Shown one piece after another: positions 7,714 through 16,729 of a DNA stretch of 64,000 nucleotides. Source of the stretch: Synechococcales cyanobacterium bin59.metabat.ball.084 (lineage in GTDB: Bacteria > Cyanobacteriota > Cyanobacteriia > Cyanobacteriales > Chamaesiphonaceae); assembly GCA_013297675.1 (NCBI GenBank), contig JAAFHZ010000008.1, positions 1 to 64,000 of the forward strand, written 5' to 3'. The position numbers and the translations under genes are program-made. Below the pieces are notes generated by a model, which was given only the letters and a program-made list of their open reading frames with translations, was not told the DNA's origin and ran no database searches. How positions within the stretch are numbered: position 1 is the stretch's first letter; each line of letters begins with the position of its first letter.

Positions 7714-10233
7714 CTAAGGACTTTCGGAATGATATTTATTCACATAGTCTTCCACCTGTCGTCGGTAAGCCAACAGATTACTCTCTGCCCACTCCCGATC
7801 GTCACTATTCACATAAATATGCACAAAAGGCTCCCCCGCATCCGGCAAAATCAACACCCAATTATCATTATGAGAACTATAAATTTTCACCCCATCCTCA
7901 GTATCTAACTTCTCGCTTTGATGCATCTCTAACATGTGCCGCATCAAGCCACCTTTGACACCCCAAGGACAACGCACACTATGTAGTAAATGAAAAACTC
8001 GCGGCAACTGCTGACGAATTTTACTCAAAGGGCGATTTTCCCGAGCCAGCATTTCAATCAGCTTCGCCACGCAAAACATCGCATCAAAACCAGCGTGCAA
8101 CTCCGGAAAAATAAAGCCCATATCACCACTACCACCCAACACGACATGGGGTAACTTTTGGCAAGCCTCCATCAAATCTGTAGGATTAGACTTAGTGCGC
8201 TTAATTCCGCCACCATGACGACGCACCAGCTCATCCACCGCACTACTCGCCTGCACCGGCACCACGATCGTCCCTCCTGGATGAGCCTTCAGCGACAAAT
8301 GCACCATCAAGGCCGTCATCATTTCATCGCGAATGATATAGCCAGACTCGTCCACTAAAGTTAGTTGCTCACCATGAGCTGAAACCTGTACCCCAAAAGT
8401 AGCCATCACTGCTTCTACCACCCGGCCAAGCTGGTTGAGCAACGCTTCTCGCTCGGTACTGTTGGGAGCAGTCTGGCTCAGGCTAGCATTTAACACCACT
8501 GCATCCACACCAAACTTGGAGAGTAGTAGGGGCAGCACGGCTCCCGAAACCGCATAGGCGTAGTCAATAACTACCCGCCCCGTACCTCGAATAGAATGTA
8601 GGTTTAGATGGCGCTGGAAAGCACTGTTATACAGCTCAATTCCTTGAATATGACTAATTTTACCGATTTCTGAAATACTCGATCGACGTAAATCTTCTTT
8701 AAAATAAGCCGACTCGATCTTTTTCTCTTGGGCTTTGGAGATATTAATTCCCCGATCGTCGAAGAACTCAATTAACAAGTATCCCGGTCGATCGGGGTGC
8801 AAACGAATATGTAAACCTCCAGATACCGAGAGCGTGGGAATAATCAGTCGTGATACCGGAATCGCCGTCGCGTCCAGATCCTGGACATTAATTCCCACCG
8901 ACATCAACCCAGCTTCCAGCGATCGGGCTACCATCCGCGAAATACTCCGCTGGTCGCGAGAAACCGTCACCTGCATCCCGATTTTGAGCGTAGAACCATA
9001 GGCTGCTCCTAGTTTGACCGCAAACTCTGGAGTGATATCAATATTTGCTAAACCCTGTACCCCCCGCTGAGAGAACAGATTGCGCCGCGCCACATCGCCC
9101 CAAATTAAGTTCAGAGTGACAGTGGCCAGCGGCTCAATTTCTTTATTTGGCCAAACCCGCACATTGCTATTGATCTGTGATTCTTCACCCACCCGTGACA
9201 TGGAGCCAACTACTGCGCCTTCTAGCAACTGCGCCCGCTGCCCCACTCTTACGCCCCGCCCTACTACACAGCCGCGCAACTGGGCTTCTTCGCCAATCAC
9301 CGCTCCATTCCAAATCAACGGGCGCTTCAAATTGGCATCGGCACCGATCGTCACGTTATGGCCAATTACCGTACCAGCCGTAATATTTACCCTGGCTCCA
9401 ATCCGACAGTTATTGCCAATCACTGCGGGACTGGCAATAGTTGCGGTGGGGTCAATAGTAGTATCGTGACCCACCCAAATCCCTGGTTTGATCTGCGTTG
9501 AAACTGGCAAAATGTTGGGAAGTCGATCGAGCGCATCATACTGCACCTGGCGATAGGTATCTAGTTGACCCACATCACACCAGTATCCATAGGCTACATA
9601 GCCGTAAATAGCGGCCTTTTGGGCTAGCAATAATGGCAGCAAATCTTGAGCTACATCAAACTCTCGATCGGCTGGAATATGTTGCAGCACCTCCGGTTCA
9701 AAGATATAGATGCCAGTATTCACCGTGTCCGAGAAAATTTCTCCCGCTGTGGGTTTTTCTAAAAATTTCTGTACTTTGCCATCTTGATCGGCAATAACCA
9801 CCCCAAAATCTGCCGGGTTAGGCACCGAAGTTAGCACCATGGTTACTTGGGCTTTTTTGGCACGGTGAAAGGCGATCGCCGCACTCAAATCAAAATCGGT
9901 AATGCTATCGCCGCTGATCACCAAAAAAGTCCGGTCTAACAATTCCCCCACATATTTGATAGAACCAGCCGTTCCCAGAGCCTGTTCTTCTTCGATCGAG
10001 TAGTGAATTGACACGTCCCAGTCTTGACCATCCTGGAAGTATTGCTGGATGGCTTCGGGCTGGTAATGCAGGGTAATAATGATTTCTTCGATGCCGTGCT
10101 GTTTGAGCAAACCAACAATATGTTCGGCGATCGGGCGATTCAGCACCGGCACCATAGGTTTGGGCAATTCGCAGGTGAGCGGGCGCAAGCGCGTTCCTGA
10201 TCCGCCTGCCATTAGTACTGCGCGTAATTCCAT
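7714..10233 (-). CDS. Mannose-1-phosphate guanylyltransferase-like / degenerate phosphomannomutase fusion
   Basis: An 839-residue three-part protein. Residues 1-230 are a nucleotidyltransferase with the signature AGGSGTRLRPLTCELPKPM and the catalytic region DSITDF. About 250-370 form a left-handed beta-helix of hexapeptide repeats (TIASPAVIGNNCRIG... and so on). About 380-839 resemble the alpha-D-phosphohexomutase superfamily, but the mutase signatures are missing. No TASHNP phosphoserine loop is present (SVSGGLHIRLHPDRPG aligns there), and the metal loop DGDGDR is replaced by a SAHGEQ-type segment before LTLVDESG. The sugar loop is also altered (GGSGDMGFIFPE). The nucleotidyltransferase half should be active, giving GDP-mannose or another NDP-sugar. 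The mutase half is probably structural or regulatory. This architecture is common in cyanobacteria. Confidence 0.85.
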   Translation of the reverse strand: MELRAVLMAGGSGTRLRPLTCELPKPMVPVLNRPIAEHIVGLLKQHGIEEIIITLHYQPEAIQQYFQDGQDWDVSIHYSIEEEQALGTAGSIKYVGELLDRTFLVISGDSITDFDLSAAIAFHRAKKAQVTMVLTSVPNPADFGVVIADQDGKVQKFLEKPTAGEIFSDTVNTGIYIFEPEVLQHIPADREFDVAQDLLPLLLAQKAAIYGYVAYGYWCDVGQLDTYRQVQYDALDRLPNILPVSTQIKPGIWVGHDTTIDPTATIASPAVIGNNCRIGARVNITAGTVIGHNVTIGADANLKRPLIWNGAVIGEEAQLRGCVVGRGVRVGQRAQLLEGAVVGSMSRVGEESQINSNVRVWPNKEIEPLATVTLNLIWGDVARRNLFSQRGVQGLANIDITPEFAVKLGAAYGSTLKIGMQVTVSRDQRSISRMVARSLEAGLMSVGINVQDLDATAIPVSRLIIPTLSVSGGLHIRLHPDRPGYLLIEFFDDRGINISKAQEKKIESAYFKEDLRRSSISEIGKISHIQGIELYNSAFQRHLNLHSIRGTGRVVIDYAYAVSGAVLPLLLSKFGVDAVVLNASLSQTAPNSTEREALLNQLGRVVEAVMATFGVQVSAHGEQLTLVDESGYIIRDEMMTALMVHLSLKAHPGGTIVVPVQASSAVDELVRRHGGGIKRTKSNPTDLMEACQKLPHVVLGGSGDMGFIFPELHAGFDAMFCVAKLIEMLARENRPLSKIRQQLPRVFHLLHSVRCPWGVKGGLMRHMLEMHQSEKLDTEDGVKIYSSHNDNWVLILPDAGEPFVHIYVNSDDREWAESNLLAYRRQVEDYVNKYHSESP

Positions 10234-10425
10234 AAATCCTGTAGGTTAGATGCTGTCTCTATGCTCGGGCTTAATTTTAACGGATGGGGTGTTGCTTCAT
10301 ATATCTTAAATTATCGCCCCAAATCTCAGCAGCTATAATTAAGTCATCGGTTCTCTAGATGTATTGCCATTGAGATTATATCTGGCAATGGTTCAGAAGA
10401 GCGAGACGCTAATGTGCCGAATAGA

Positions 10426-10622
10426 TTATCCAAGAATTGTAGATTCTCCCAAACCTAGTTGTACTTGCCACAGACTGGCATAGATTGTGTCGATCGCCAG
10501 CAATTCTTCATTATTACCACTTTCTACTACTCTTCCTCGATCCATCACGTAAATACAGTGAGCGTGACGGATGGTAGAAAGACGATGAGCGATAAAAATC
10601 GTAGTTCTATTACTGGTAATGT
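10426..10622 (-). pseudogene. Remnant: displaced 3' end of the ABC exporter gene
   Basis: On the minus strand this encodes, in one uninterrupted frame and ending in TAA, about 65 residues matching the C-terminus of the ABC exporter at 11422-13221. It retains [20 protein letters not shown] (the switch-histidine region) and [10 protein letters not shown]. By eye the DNA is about 87% identical over some 197 bp. Similarity stops abruptly at 10622 and an in-frame stop lies shortly upstream, with no start codon, so it cannot be a gene. It sits on the far side of the HigBA module from the intact exporter. The rest of 10234-10722 shows no gene, only a weak ATTGCCA/TGGCAAT dyad near 10361-10388. Confidence 0.88.
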
Positions 10623-10722
10623 TTAAATTTGAAATTGCTCATAAAATTAGGAGGTGAGCTTATCACATGATAGAAATGCTATGATTAGATCTGTTGCTAT
10701 TTCATGAAATCTTGCGGTTAGC

Positions 10723-11022
10723 ATGAGAATAATCGCCAAAAGAACCCTACGGGAATTTTGGGAATGTCTTGAGTACGGAGATGCTCAAGTCCCATTAGAG
10801 GCTTGGTATCGAGAGGTCGCAAATTCAAGCTGGCAAGATCCGATGGCGATTAAGGCTCAGTATCGAACCGCTAGCATTCTTAAAGAAGGTCGGGCTGTTT
10901 TTAATATTGCAGGCAATAAGTACCGCTTAATTGTTTGGATTAACTACCCAACTCAAACTGTTTTCATTAAATTTATTGGCACCCATAAACAATACGACAA
11001 AATAGATGCGGATACAATATGA
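10723..11022 (+). CDS. higB: HigB-type mRNA interferase toxin
   Basis: A 99-residue RelE-superfamily toxin of the HigB_toxin (YgjN-like) family. The N-terminus RIIAKRTLREFWE, the middle SWQDPMAIKAQYRTASIL and the end FNIAGNKYRLIVWINYPTQTVFIKFIGTHKQYDKIDA are family hallmarks, including the conserved GTHxxYD histidine and tyrosine of the ribosome-dependent RNase site. The gene overlaps the antitoxin gene by four bases (ATGA), the toxin-first order normal for HigBA. The pair lies between an intact ABC exporter gene and a second copy of that gene's 3' end, suggesting insertion as a unit. Confidence 0.92.
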   Translation: MRIIAKRTLREFWECLEYGDAQVPLEAWYREVANSSWQDPMAIKAQYRTASILKEGRAVFNIAGNKYRLIVWINYPTQTVFIKFIGTHKQYDKIDADTI

Positions 11023-11378
11023 TTAGCACCACCATTAAGCCTATTCGGACTGAACAAGATTATGATGCTGCCTTACTAAAAATTGAATCACTGATGATGG
11101 CTGAGGCTGATTCTCCAGAAGCTGATGAGTTGGAGGTGTTGGCGATTTTAGTGGAGCTTTACGAGGAGAAACATCATCCCATTGGTTGGCCAGGGGCGAT
11201 CGGGGCAATCCGTTTTCGGATGGATCAAGCGGGTTTATCAGAGCAAGATCTGATTCCATTTTTGGGTAGTGAGGCTAATGTAAAGCAAGTGTTAGCGGGT
11301 GAATTGGCTTTAACGGTGCCCATGATGCAGGCGCTTCATGAACACTTAGGAATCCCGGCTGATGTTTTGCTGAAATAG
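11019..11378 (+). CDS. higA: HigA-type antitoxin, helix-turn-helix
   Basis: A 119-residue antitoxin. The N-terminal part (IKPIRTEQDYDAALLKIESLMMAEADSPEADELEVLAILVELYEEKHHP) is the conserved acidic helix-rich segment of the HigA subgroup that pairs with HigB_toxin. The C-terminal half (AIRFRMDQAGLSEQDLIPFLGSEANVKQVLAGELALTVPMMQALHEHLGIP) is an XRE-like helix-turn-helix. Translation is coupled to higB through the ATGA overlap. The product should neutralise HigB and repress the operon. The promoter would lie in 10630-10722; I see no clean operator there. Confidence 0.92.
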   Translation: MISTTIKPIRTEQDYDAALLKIESLMMAEADSPEADELEVLAILVELYEEKHHPIGWPGAIGAIRFRMDQAGLSEQDLIPFLGSEANVKQVLAGELALTVPMMQALHEHLGIPADVLLK

Positions 11379-11421
11379 CCGAAAGATATGTACTAAAGCT
11401 CGCACAGCCAAGATCGCCGAC

Positions 11422-13221
11422 TCAACCACGAATTGTAGAGTCTCCCAAGCCCAACTGTACCTGCCACAGACTGGCATAGATCTTGTTGATAGCCAGCAAT
11501 TCTTCATGAGTACCACTTTCTACGACTCTTCCTCGATCCATCACGTAAATACAATGAGCATGACGGATGGTAGAAAGACGATGCGCGATCGAAATTGTAG
11601 TTCTATTTTTGGTAATAGTTGCCAAAGATCTTTGAATGGCTGCTTCAGTTTCGTTATCCACCGCCGAAGTAGCTTCATCTAACACCAAAATTGGCGGATC
11701 TTTCAGAACAGCGCGGGCGATCGAAATTCGCTGGCGCTGTCCACCCGAAAGCTTTTGGCCTCGTTCGCCAACAATAGTGTCATAGCCTTGGGGCAAAGCT
11801 TGGATAAACTCATGGGCTTCGGCAACTTTGGCCGCCGCTTGAATTTTCTCGAAATTAGCATTGGGCATTCCGTAAGCAATGTTTTCTCGGACAGTGCCAT
11901 AAAACAAAAATACATCCTGACTCACCAAACCAATATTCCGGCGCAAATCGGAAGTATGAAATTCTCTGATATCAGTGCCATCGATCGAAATAACACCTGC
12001 TTGAATTTCATATAGCCGCAGCAATAACTTAGAAATAGTACTTTTCCCCGAACCAGTAGCGCCCACAATCCCAATAGTTTGACCAGTAGGGACAGTCAAA
12101 GACAAGTTTTCAAACAGCGGCGGGTTGCCCGCATAGGCAAAGCCCACCTGCCGAAAAGCCACATCACCTTGAACTCGATCGATCGACTTAGTGCCAGTGT
12201 TATCAATCGGCTTGGGCGTATTCAATAAATCCATCACCCGCCGGGTAGAAGCCATCGATCTTTGGTACAAATCCAAAGTCTCACCCAATCTAGTCAAAGG
12301 CCACAGCAACCGCTGAGTCATAAACACCAAACCGCTGTAGATGGCCACCGATAAATTGCCATTAACCACCTCAAAGCCTCCATACAACAGCGTGGCCGAA
12401 AAGCCCGCCAATACCAAAATCCGAATTAAGGGGACAAAGGCTGCGCTAAGAGCGATTGCTCTACGGTTGCTCTGACGATAAGCCTCACTGCTGTCACTGA
12501 CCTGCTGTTGCTCGTAGGCTTCGGTAGTGAAGCTTTTAATAGTAGTAATGCCGCCTAGGTTGTTAGAAAGGCGATCATTCAACAAGCCCGCTCGATCGCG
12601 CACCTCAGCATAGTAGGGAGCCAGCTTGCCCTGAAACCACACCGAGCCAACAATAATCGGCAAAATCGGCAGCATGGCAAACAGGGCAATTTTGGGAGTC
12701 AACAAAAAGAAAGCACCGCCAATTGCCAAAACCGAAACAATGAGCTGAATCAACTCATTGGCTCCGCCGTTTAAAAAACGCTCTAGCTGATTAATATCAT
12801 CATTGAGAATCGACATCAGGTTGCCGGTATTGCTGTTCTCAAAAAAAGCCAGATCCATTTCCTGTAAATGCCCATAGGCTGCCAGCCGCATCTCATGCTG
12901 AATATTTTGCGCCAGGCCCCGCCACAGCCGGGTAGCAATATATTGCGAAACCGATTCTGCCACCCAAATAGCGATCGTCACCCCGGTTAATACCAGCAAC
13001 TGCTGAGTAATGTCTACAAAGCCCAGCTTAGCTAAAAAAGACTGCTGCTTCTGCACCACCACATCCACGGCAGCGGCAATCAGCACCTCTGGGGCAATAT
13101 CAAAAATCTTGTTGGCGATCGAGGCCACAATGGCCTGGTTGGTAGCCGATCGATAGTTTGCACCGTAGGCGATCACTTGCCGCAGGGGTGCAATCGAGGT
13201 AGAGCGAGGAGAATCAGCCAT
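11422..13221 (-). CDS. ABC exporter, fused permease-ATPase half-transporter
   Basis: About 599 residues from the ATG at 13221; the ATG at 13278 would add 19 residues and overlap the rpsO promoter region. The N-terminal half is a six-helix type IV exporter domain. The C-terminal half is the ATPase: Walker A GATGSGKSTISKLLL, Q-loop GLVSQDVFLF, signature LSGGQRQRISIARAVL, Walker B ILVLDEATSAVD and the switch histidine in IAHRLST. It works as a dimer, exporting lipid, drug or peptide; the substrate cannot be inferred. It is divergent from rpsO. Its 3' end is present a second time at 10426-10622, beyond the HigBA genes. Confidence 0.9.
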   Translation of the reverse strand: MADSPRSTSIAPLRQVIAYGANYRSATNQAIVASIANKIFDIAPEVLIAAAVDVVVQKQQSFLAKLGFVDITQQLLVLTGVTIAIWVAESVSQYIATRLWRGLAQNIQHEMRLAAYGHLQEMDLAFFENSNTGNLMSILNDDINQLERFLNGGANELIQLIVSVLAIGGAFFLLTPKIALFAMLPILPIIVGSVWFQGKLAPYYAEVRDRAGLLNDRLSNNLGGITTIKSFTTEAYEQQQVSDSSEAYRQSNRRAIALSAAFVPLIRILVLAGFSATLLYGGFEVVNGNLSVAIYSGLVFMTQRLLWPLTRLGETLDLYQRSMASTRRVMDLLNTPKPIDNTGTKSIDRVQGDVAFRQVGFAYAGNPPLFENLSLTVPTGQTIGIVGATGSGKSTISKLLLRLYEIQAGVISIDGTDIREFHTSDLRRNIGLVSQDVFLFYGTVRENIAYGMPNANFEKIQAAAKVAEAHEFIQALPQGYDTIVGERGQKLSGGQRQRISIARAVLKDPPILVLDEATSAVDNETEAAIQRSLATITKNRTTISIAHRLSTIRHAHCIYVMDRGRVVESGTHEELLAINKIYASLWQVQLGLGDSTIRG

Positions 13222-13293
13222 AGGGGTTAGGAAATATCGAAAGGAAGTGCTAATATAATTAATCGCACAATTCGCCAAAATCTAGAAGGATTC

Positions 13294-13563
13294 ATGTCTT
13301 TAACGCAAGAGCGTAAGCAAGAAATTATGTCGGAGCATCAGCGTCATGCCACCGACACTGGTTCTGCTGACTTACAAGTGGCTATGCTGACTGATCGGGT
13401 CAACCAATTGACTGTTCATCTCAAGACTAACAAAAGTGATCATGCCTCTCGGCGTGGTCTATTGCTCATGATCAGCAAGCGCAAGCGTCTGTTGGCCTAT
13501 ATCAAAAGAGAAGATCAATCTCGCTACGAAGCACTCATTGCTAAACTCGGTATCCGGGGTTAG
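13294..13563 (+). CDS. rpsO: 30S ribosomal protein S15
   Basis: An 89-residue ribosomal protein of normal length. It binds 16S rRNA in the central domain early in small-subunit assembly. The family motifs are complete: HATDTGSADLQVAMLTDRVNQLTVHLKTNKSDHASRRGLLLMISKRKRLLAYI. It is divergent from the ABC exporter, so 13222-13293 must contain both promoters, including a candidate -10 TAATAT at 13252-13257. The next gene (PAM68-like) is 147 bp downstream on the same strand. Confidence 0.97.
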   Translation: MSLTQERKQEIMSEHQRHATDTGSADLQVAMLTDRVNQLTVHLKTNKSDHASRRGLLLMISKRKRLLAYIKREDQSRYEALIAKLGIRG

Positions 13564-13710
13564 TTTGAGTAGGATATTTCACGCTGGCCTCATCAGTTAG
13601 CAGTGGAGAATGGAGTTCGCTCCAAGTTTGTCGAACTCCCTGCTTTTAACCCCCTACCTTGGGGGCAATTTTTTGTTAGGCTAAAAGAATATTTTTTTCG
13701 AGCTTTTCTC

Positions 13711-14175
13711 ATGACTGAAGAACCGCGCAAGCCTTTGCCATTTGAGCCAGACACTGCCAAGAAGCCCAAGGTAGCCAAACCGGCGGCCAAAAAGCGTCCG
13801 CCGGTAGTCATGAATAAGCCAGAGCGTCCTAGATCTAATGCTGATAATCGTATTCCAGAAGCGGTGAGCAAGCGGATGATTACTCGATCGGTAGTCTGCT
13901 GTGGTATCCCAACTTTGGCCGGAATCGGCATATTCATCGGGGCTTATTTTTTGGCGCTGAATGGCATGAGACTGCCGAACGTAGTAGTATTGTTAGTCAG
14001 CATGGGCTGCTTGGGTTTAGGAGTAATGGGTTTAACCTATGGCATTTTGTCGGCTTCTTGGGAAGATACCGATGGGAGCTGGTTGGGTTTAGATGAGTTT
14101 AAAGTTAACTTTGATCGCATGAAAGCGGGCTATAAAGCTAACAAAGAACTCCGAAAAGATATGGATTTCGACTAA
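13711..14175 (+). CDS. PAM68-like photosystem II assembly protein (DUF3464)
   Basis: 154 residues from the ATG at 13711; an upstream in-frame start at 13603 would add unrelated sequence and is unlikely. The N-terminal third is polar and Pro/Lys/Arg-rich (FEPDTAKKPKVAKPAAKKRPP). Two membrane segments follow (VCCGIPTLAGIGIFIGAYFL and NVVVLLVSMGCLGLGVMGLTYG), then the family signature SASWEDTDGSWLGLDEFKVN. PAM68 of plants and its cyanobacterial homologue assist early photosystem II assembly (D1 precursor and CP47 intermediates) in the thylakoid membrane. The rpsO-PAM68 neighbourhood is common in cyanobacteria. Confidence 0.88.
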   Translation: MTEEPRKPLPFEPDTAKKPKVAKPAAKKRPPVVMNKPERPRSNADNRIPEAVSKRMITRSVVCCGIPTLAGIGIFIGAYFLALNGMRLPNVVVLLVSMGCLGLGVMGLTYGILSASWEDTDGSWLGLDEFKVNFDRMKAGYKANKELRKDMDFD

Positions 14176-14220
14176 ATTTTACTATCTATTTTAATTTTCA
14201 TTAAATTCAAAACCAATCTA

Positions 14221-15366
14221 TTATTTCAATCTCGATCGAGTAATTTGCTGAGTTTTAGCATCGATCATCCAACGTAGCAAAGTCGCTGGTTGGCCAAGAT
14301 AGTCAGTGGGTAAACCGATTGCTTTTCGTGGTGCCGTAGTCGCCAAAATAATCGCCTGCTCTAAATCACAAGCACCCCAGCTCACCAAATTATCCACTCC
14401 TGTCAACAAAGGTAAAGTAGTTCCGGCTAGAGTCCCATCAGGCAAACGGGCTGTCCCGGAACTAATTTCGATTTTGCGGCTATCCCAAGGATACAAGCCA
14501 TCTGGTAAGCCCAAAGGAGCCAGAGCATCGCTGACCAAAAAGGCATGATCGCTAAACTTAGCCGCTCGTAAAAACACTTTAAGCATCGTAGGGTGCACAT
14601 GCTGACCATCGGCGATAAAACCCGCTTGCACGCCGTGATAGGTCAAAGCCCCAGCCAAGAGACCGGGCTGGCGATGGTGAAGGCTGGGCATGGCGTTAAA
14701 GGCATGAGTGACCATGGTGGCTCCTTCATCGAAGGCTCGCTCGGCAATCGCCAGATTAGATAAAGAGTGACCCAAGCTGACCACCACTCCTTGACGACGT
14801 AAGAAAGGCACCACCAGACCAGTGGGATCTAGTTCGGGGGCAAGGGTCATGATTTTGACGATCGAGCCATAGTCGCCAATGACCTTTTTGACATTATCTA
14901 GAGTCAGGGGCAACAGATACTCTTCTGGGTGAGCGCCGCGTTTTTCGGGGTTTAAACAAGGGCCTTCCAGATGCGCTCCTAACACCTGGGCAGTACCAGC
15001 GGTCTGCTGCGCCATAAATTCGCTGATGACCTGGAGTGATCGCTGAAAATTCTCGATCGAAGTTGTCACCAAGGTTGGCATAAAGCCATCTACGCCCTGT
15101 TTCCATAGCCAATCACAAATTTCTCGCAGCTTTTGATGGTCGCCGCGATGTAAATCGGGAAAAGCCAAGCCCAAGGCACCGTTAATTTGTAAATCTATGC
15201 CGCCCAACGAGCACCAATCGCCTGCTACATCAGTCACCGGGCAATCTGCGGAGTTGCTAGCAATCACTGGGGAGATCGCCTGGATTTTGCCATTGCTGAC
15301 TAAGATTTGCTGAGTGCTGTTGTAACCAGGTACTCGGGCATTAATAATTTTGGCAGTGGTGGTCAT
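14221..15366 (-). CDS. nagA: N-acetylglucosamine-6-phosphate deacetylase
   Basis: A 381-residue amidohydrolase-superfamily enzyme that deacetylates GlcNAc-6-phosphate to glucosamine-6-phosphate in amino-sugar and cell-wall recycling. Signatures: GGIDLQINGALG near residue 54, HLEGPCLNPEKRGAHP (metal-binding Glu) near residue 133, SLGHS, MVTHAFNAMPSLHHRQPG and the catalytic Asp region FLVSDALAPLGLPDG. Length is normal. It is divergent from obg; the 185-bp spacer 15367-15551 carries both promoters, and TAAAAT at 15523-15528 is a plausible -10 for obg. No other amino-sugar gene is adjacent. Confidence 0.9.
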   Translation of the reverse strand: MTTTAKIINARVPGYNSTQQILVSNGKIQAISPVIASNSADCPVTDVAGDWCSLGGIDLQINGALGLAFPDLHRGDHQKLREICDWLWKQGVDGFMPTLVTTSIENFQRSLQVISEFMAQQTAGTAQVLGAHLEGPCLNPEKRGAHPEEYLLPLTLDNVKKVIGDYGSIVKIMTLAPELDPTGLVVPFLRRQGVVVSLGHSLSNLAIAERAFDEGATMVTHAFNAMPSLHHRQPGLLAGALTYHGVQAGFIADGQHVHPTMLKVFLRAAKFSDHAFLVSDALAPLGLPDGLYPWDSRKIEISSGTARLPDGTLAGTTLPLLTGVDNLVSWGACDLEQAIILATTAPRKAIGLPTDYLGQPATLLRWMIDAKTQQITRSRLK

Positions 15367-15551
15367 GTTGCTACCTGGGCGACTACTCCAGACTATAGCC
15401 TGTTGTTGGGGTCGATCGCCAACGGTTACAGTAGACTAGTGCTAAATGGCTCGACGCATCAACTACCAAATTGGTGTTTTATGTGGATTCAATCAATATA
15501 TCTTAGTGATCCTAAATCGAGCTAAAATGTCAAGCTCAGCCCAGGAAATAT

Positions 15552-16658
15552 ATGCAGTTCATCGATCGAGCAGAAGTAGAAATAGCCGCCGGTAATGGTG
15601 GCGACGGAATGGTATCATTTCGCCGTGAAAAATTTGTGCCCGCTGGTGGCCCCTCTGGCGGCAATGGCGGTCACGGTGGCTCGGTGTTTTTTCGGGCAGT
15701 AGAAGATTTGCAAACCCTGCTAGATTTTAAGTATCGGCGGCGGTTTAAGGCTGCCGATGGCAAAAAAGGCGGTATTAAGAGCTGCACAGGGGAATCTGGT
15801 AAAGATCTGATCATTGACGTGCCTTGTGGCACGGTTTTGTATGACCTAGAAACCGAAGAAATGTTGGTAGATCTGACCGAAAAGGGCGCACAGTACTGCG
15901 TAGCCCGAGGCGGCAAGGGCGGTTTAGGAAATGAGTGTTTTTTGACCAACAGTAACCGCGCACCAGAACGAGCGATGCCCGGAAAGCCGGGAGTAATTCG
16001 ATCGATCGCCCTAGAACTAAAGCTGTTGGCGGAGGTAGGGCTGATTGGAATGCCCAACGCCGGGAAGTCTACGTTGATTTCGGCAGTGTCTTCGGCCAGA
16101 CCCAAGGTGGCCGATTATCCGTTTACTACTTTGGTACCCAATTTAGGGGTGGTGCGCAAGCCCAGCGGTGATGGTACTTTGTTTGCAGATATTCCGGGTT
16201 TGATTGAGGGTGCGGCAGAAGGTGCCGGTTTGGGTCATGAGTTTCTGCGGCATATCGAAAGAACCAAGGTACTGGTGCATTTGGTAGATGCTACCGGGGA
16301 AGACCCGATCGGAGCCTATTTGACTATTCGTAGTGAGCTGATGGCCTACGATGAATCTTTGGGTACCAAACCACAGATTTTGGTAATTAATAAGGCTGAT
16401 GCAATGGATGACGAAGATTTGGAGCTGCTGCGGGAGGAGTTGGCAATTACGGCGGCTCAGGAAGTCATGTTGATTTCGGCGGCAACGCGGTTAAATCTGG
16501 ATTTGTTGCTGGGTTTGGTGTGGGCGCAGTTAGATGAAATTGCTAGTCAAGATGAGCCTTGGGAAGTTGCACCTTATAAGCTACGCCGACGGGCGGAGCG
16601 GAAGGCGGTAGTAGATGAAGAAGATCAAGAACCTGAGTTTATTTACGAACGCAGTTGA
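15552..16658 (+). CDS. obg: GTPase Obg/CgtA
   Basis: A 368-residue ribosome-associated GTPase. The glycine-rich Obg fold (residues 1-158: VEIAAGNGGDGMVSFRREKF, GGNGGHGGSVFF, GKGGLGNE) precedes the G domain. The latter has G1 GMPNAGKSTL, G3 DIPGLIEGAAEGAGLG, G4 NKAD and G5-like ISAAT. A short acidic C-terminal tail (DEEDQEPEFIYERS) replaces the OCT domain, as in other cyanobacteria. It acts in 50S subunit maturation and the stringent response. The next gene, ldpA, follows 71 bp downstream on the same strand. Confidence 0.96.
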   Translation: MQFIDRAEVEIAAGNGGDGMVSFRREKFVPAGGPSGGNGGHGGSVFFRAVEDLQTLLDFKYRRRFKAADGKKGGIKSCTGESGKDLIIDVPCGTVLYDLETEEMLVDLTEKGAQYCVARGGKGGLGNECFLTNSNRAPERAMPGKPGVIRSIALELKLLAEVGLIGMPNAGKSTLISAVSSARPKVADYPFTTLVPNLGVVRKPSGDGTLFADIPGLIEGAAEGAGLGHEFLRHIERTKVLVHLVDATGEDPIGAYLTIRSELMAYDESLGTKPQILVINKADAMDDEDLELLREELAITAAQEVMLISAATRLNLDLLLGLVWAQLDEIASQDEPWEVAPYKLRRRAERKAVVDEEDQEPEFIYERS

Positions 16659-16729
16659 GATGTAGGAATACTATCCAAACAACAACGTTCGATCCAGTAA
16701 TTTTTGCCCGATCGACCTAAAATCGCCAA

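Noticed and set aside
7684-7730. ATTCCGAA/TTCGGAAT dyad between convergent genes
   Set aside because: An 8-bp dyad with a long loop and no T run; too weak to call a terminator.
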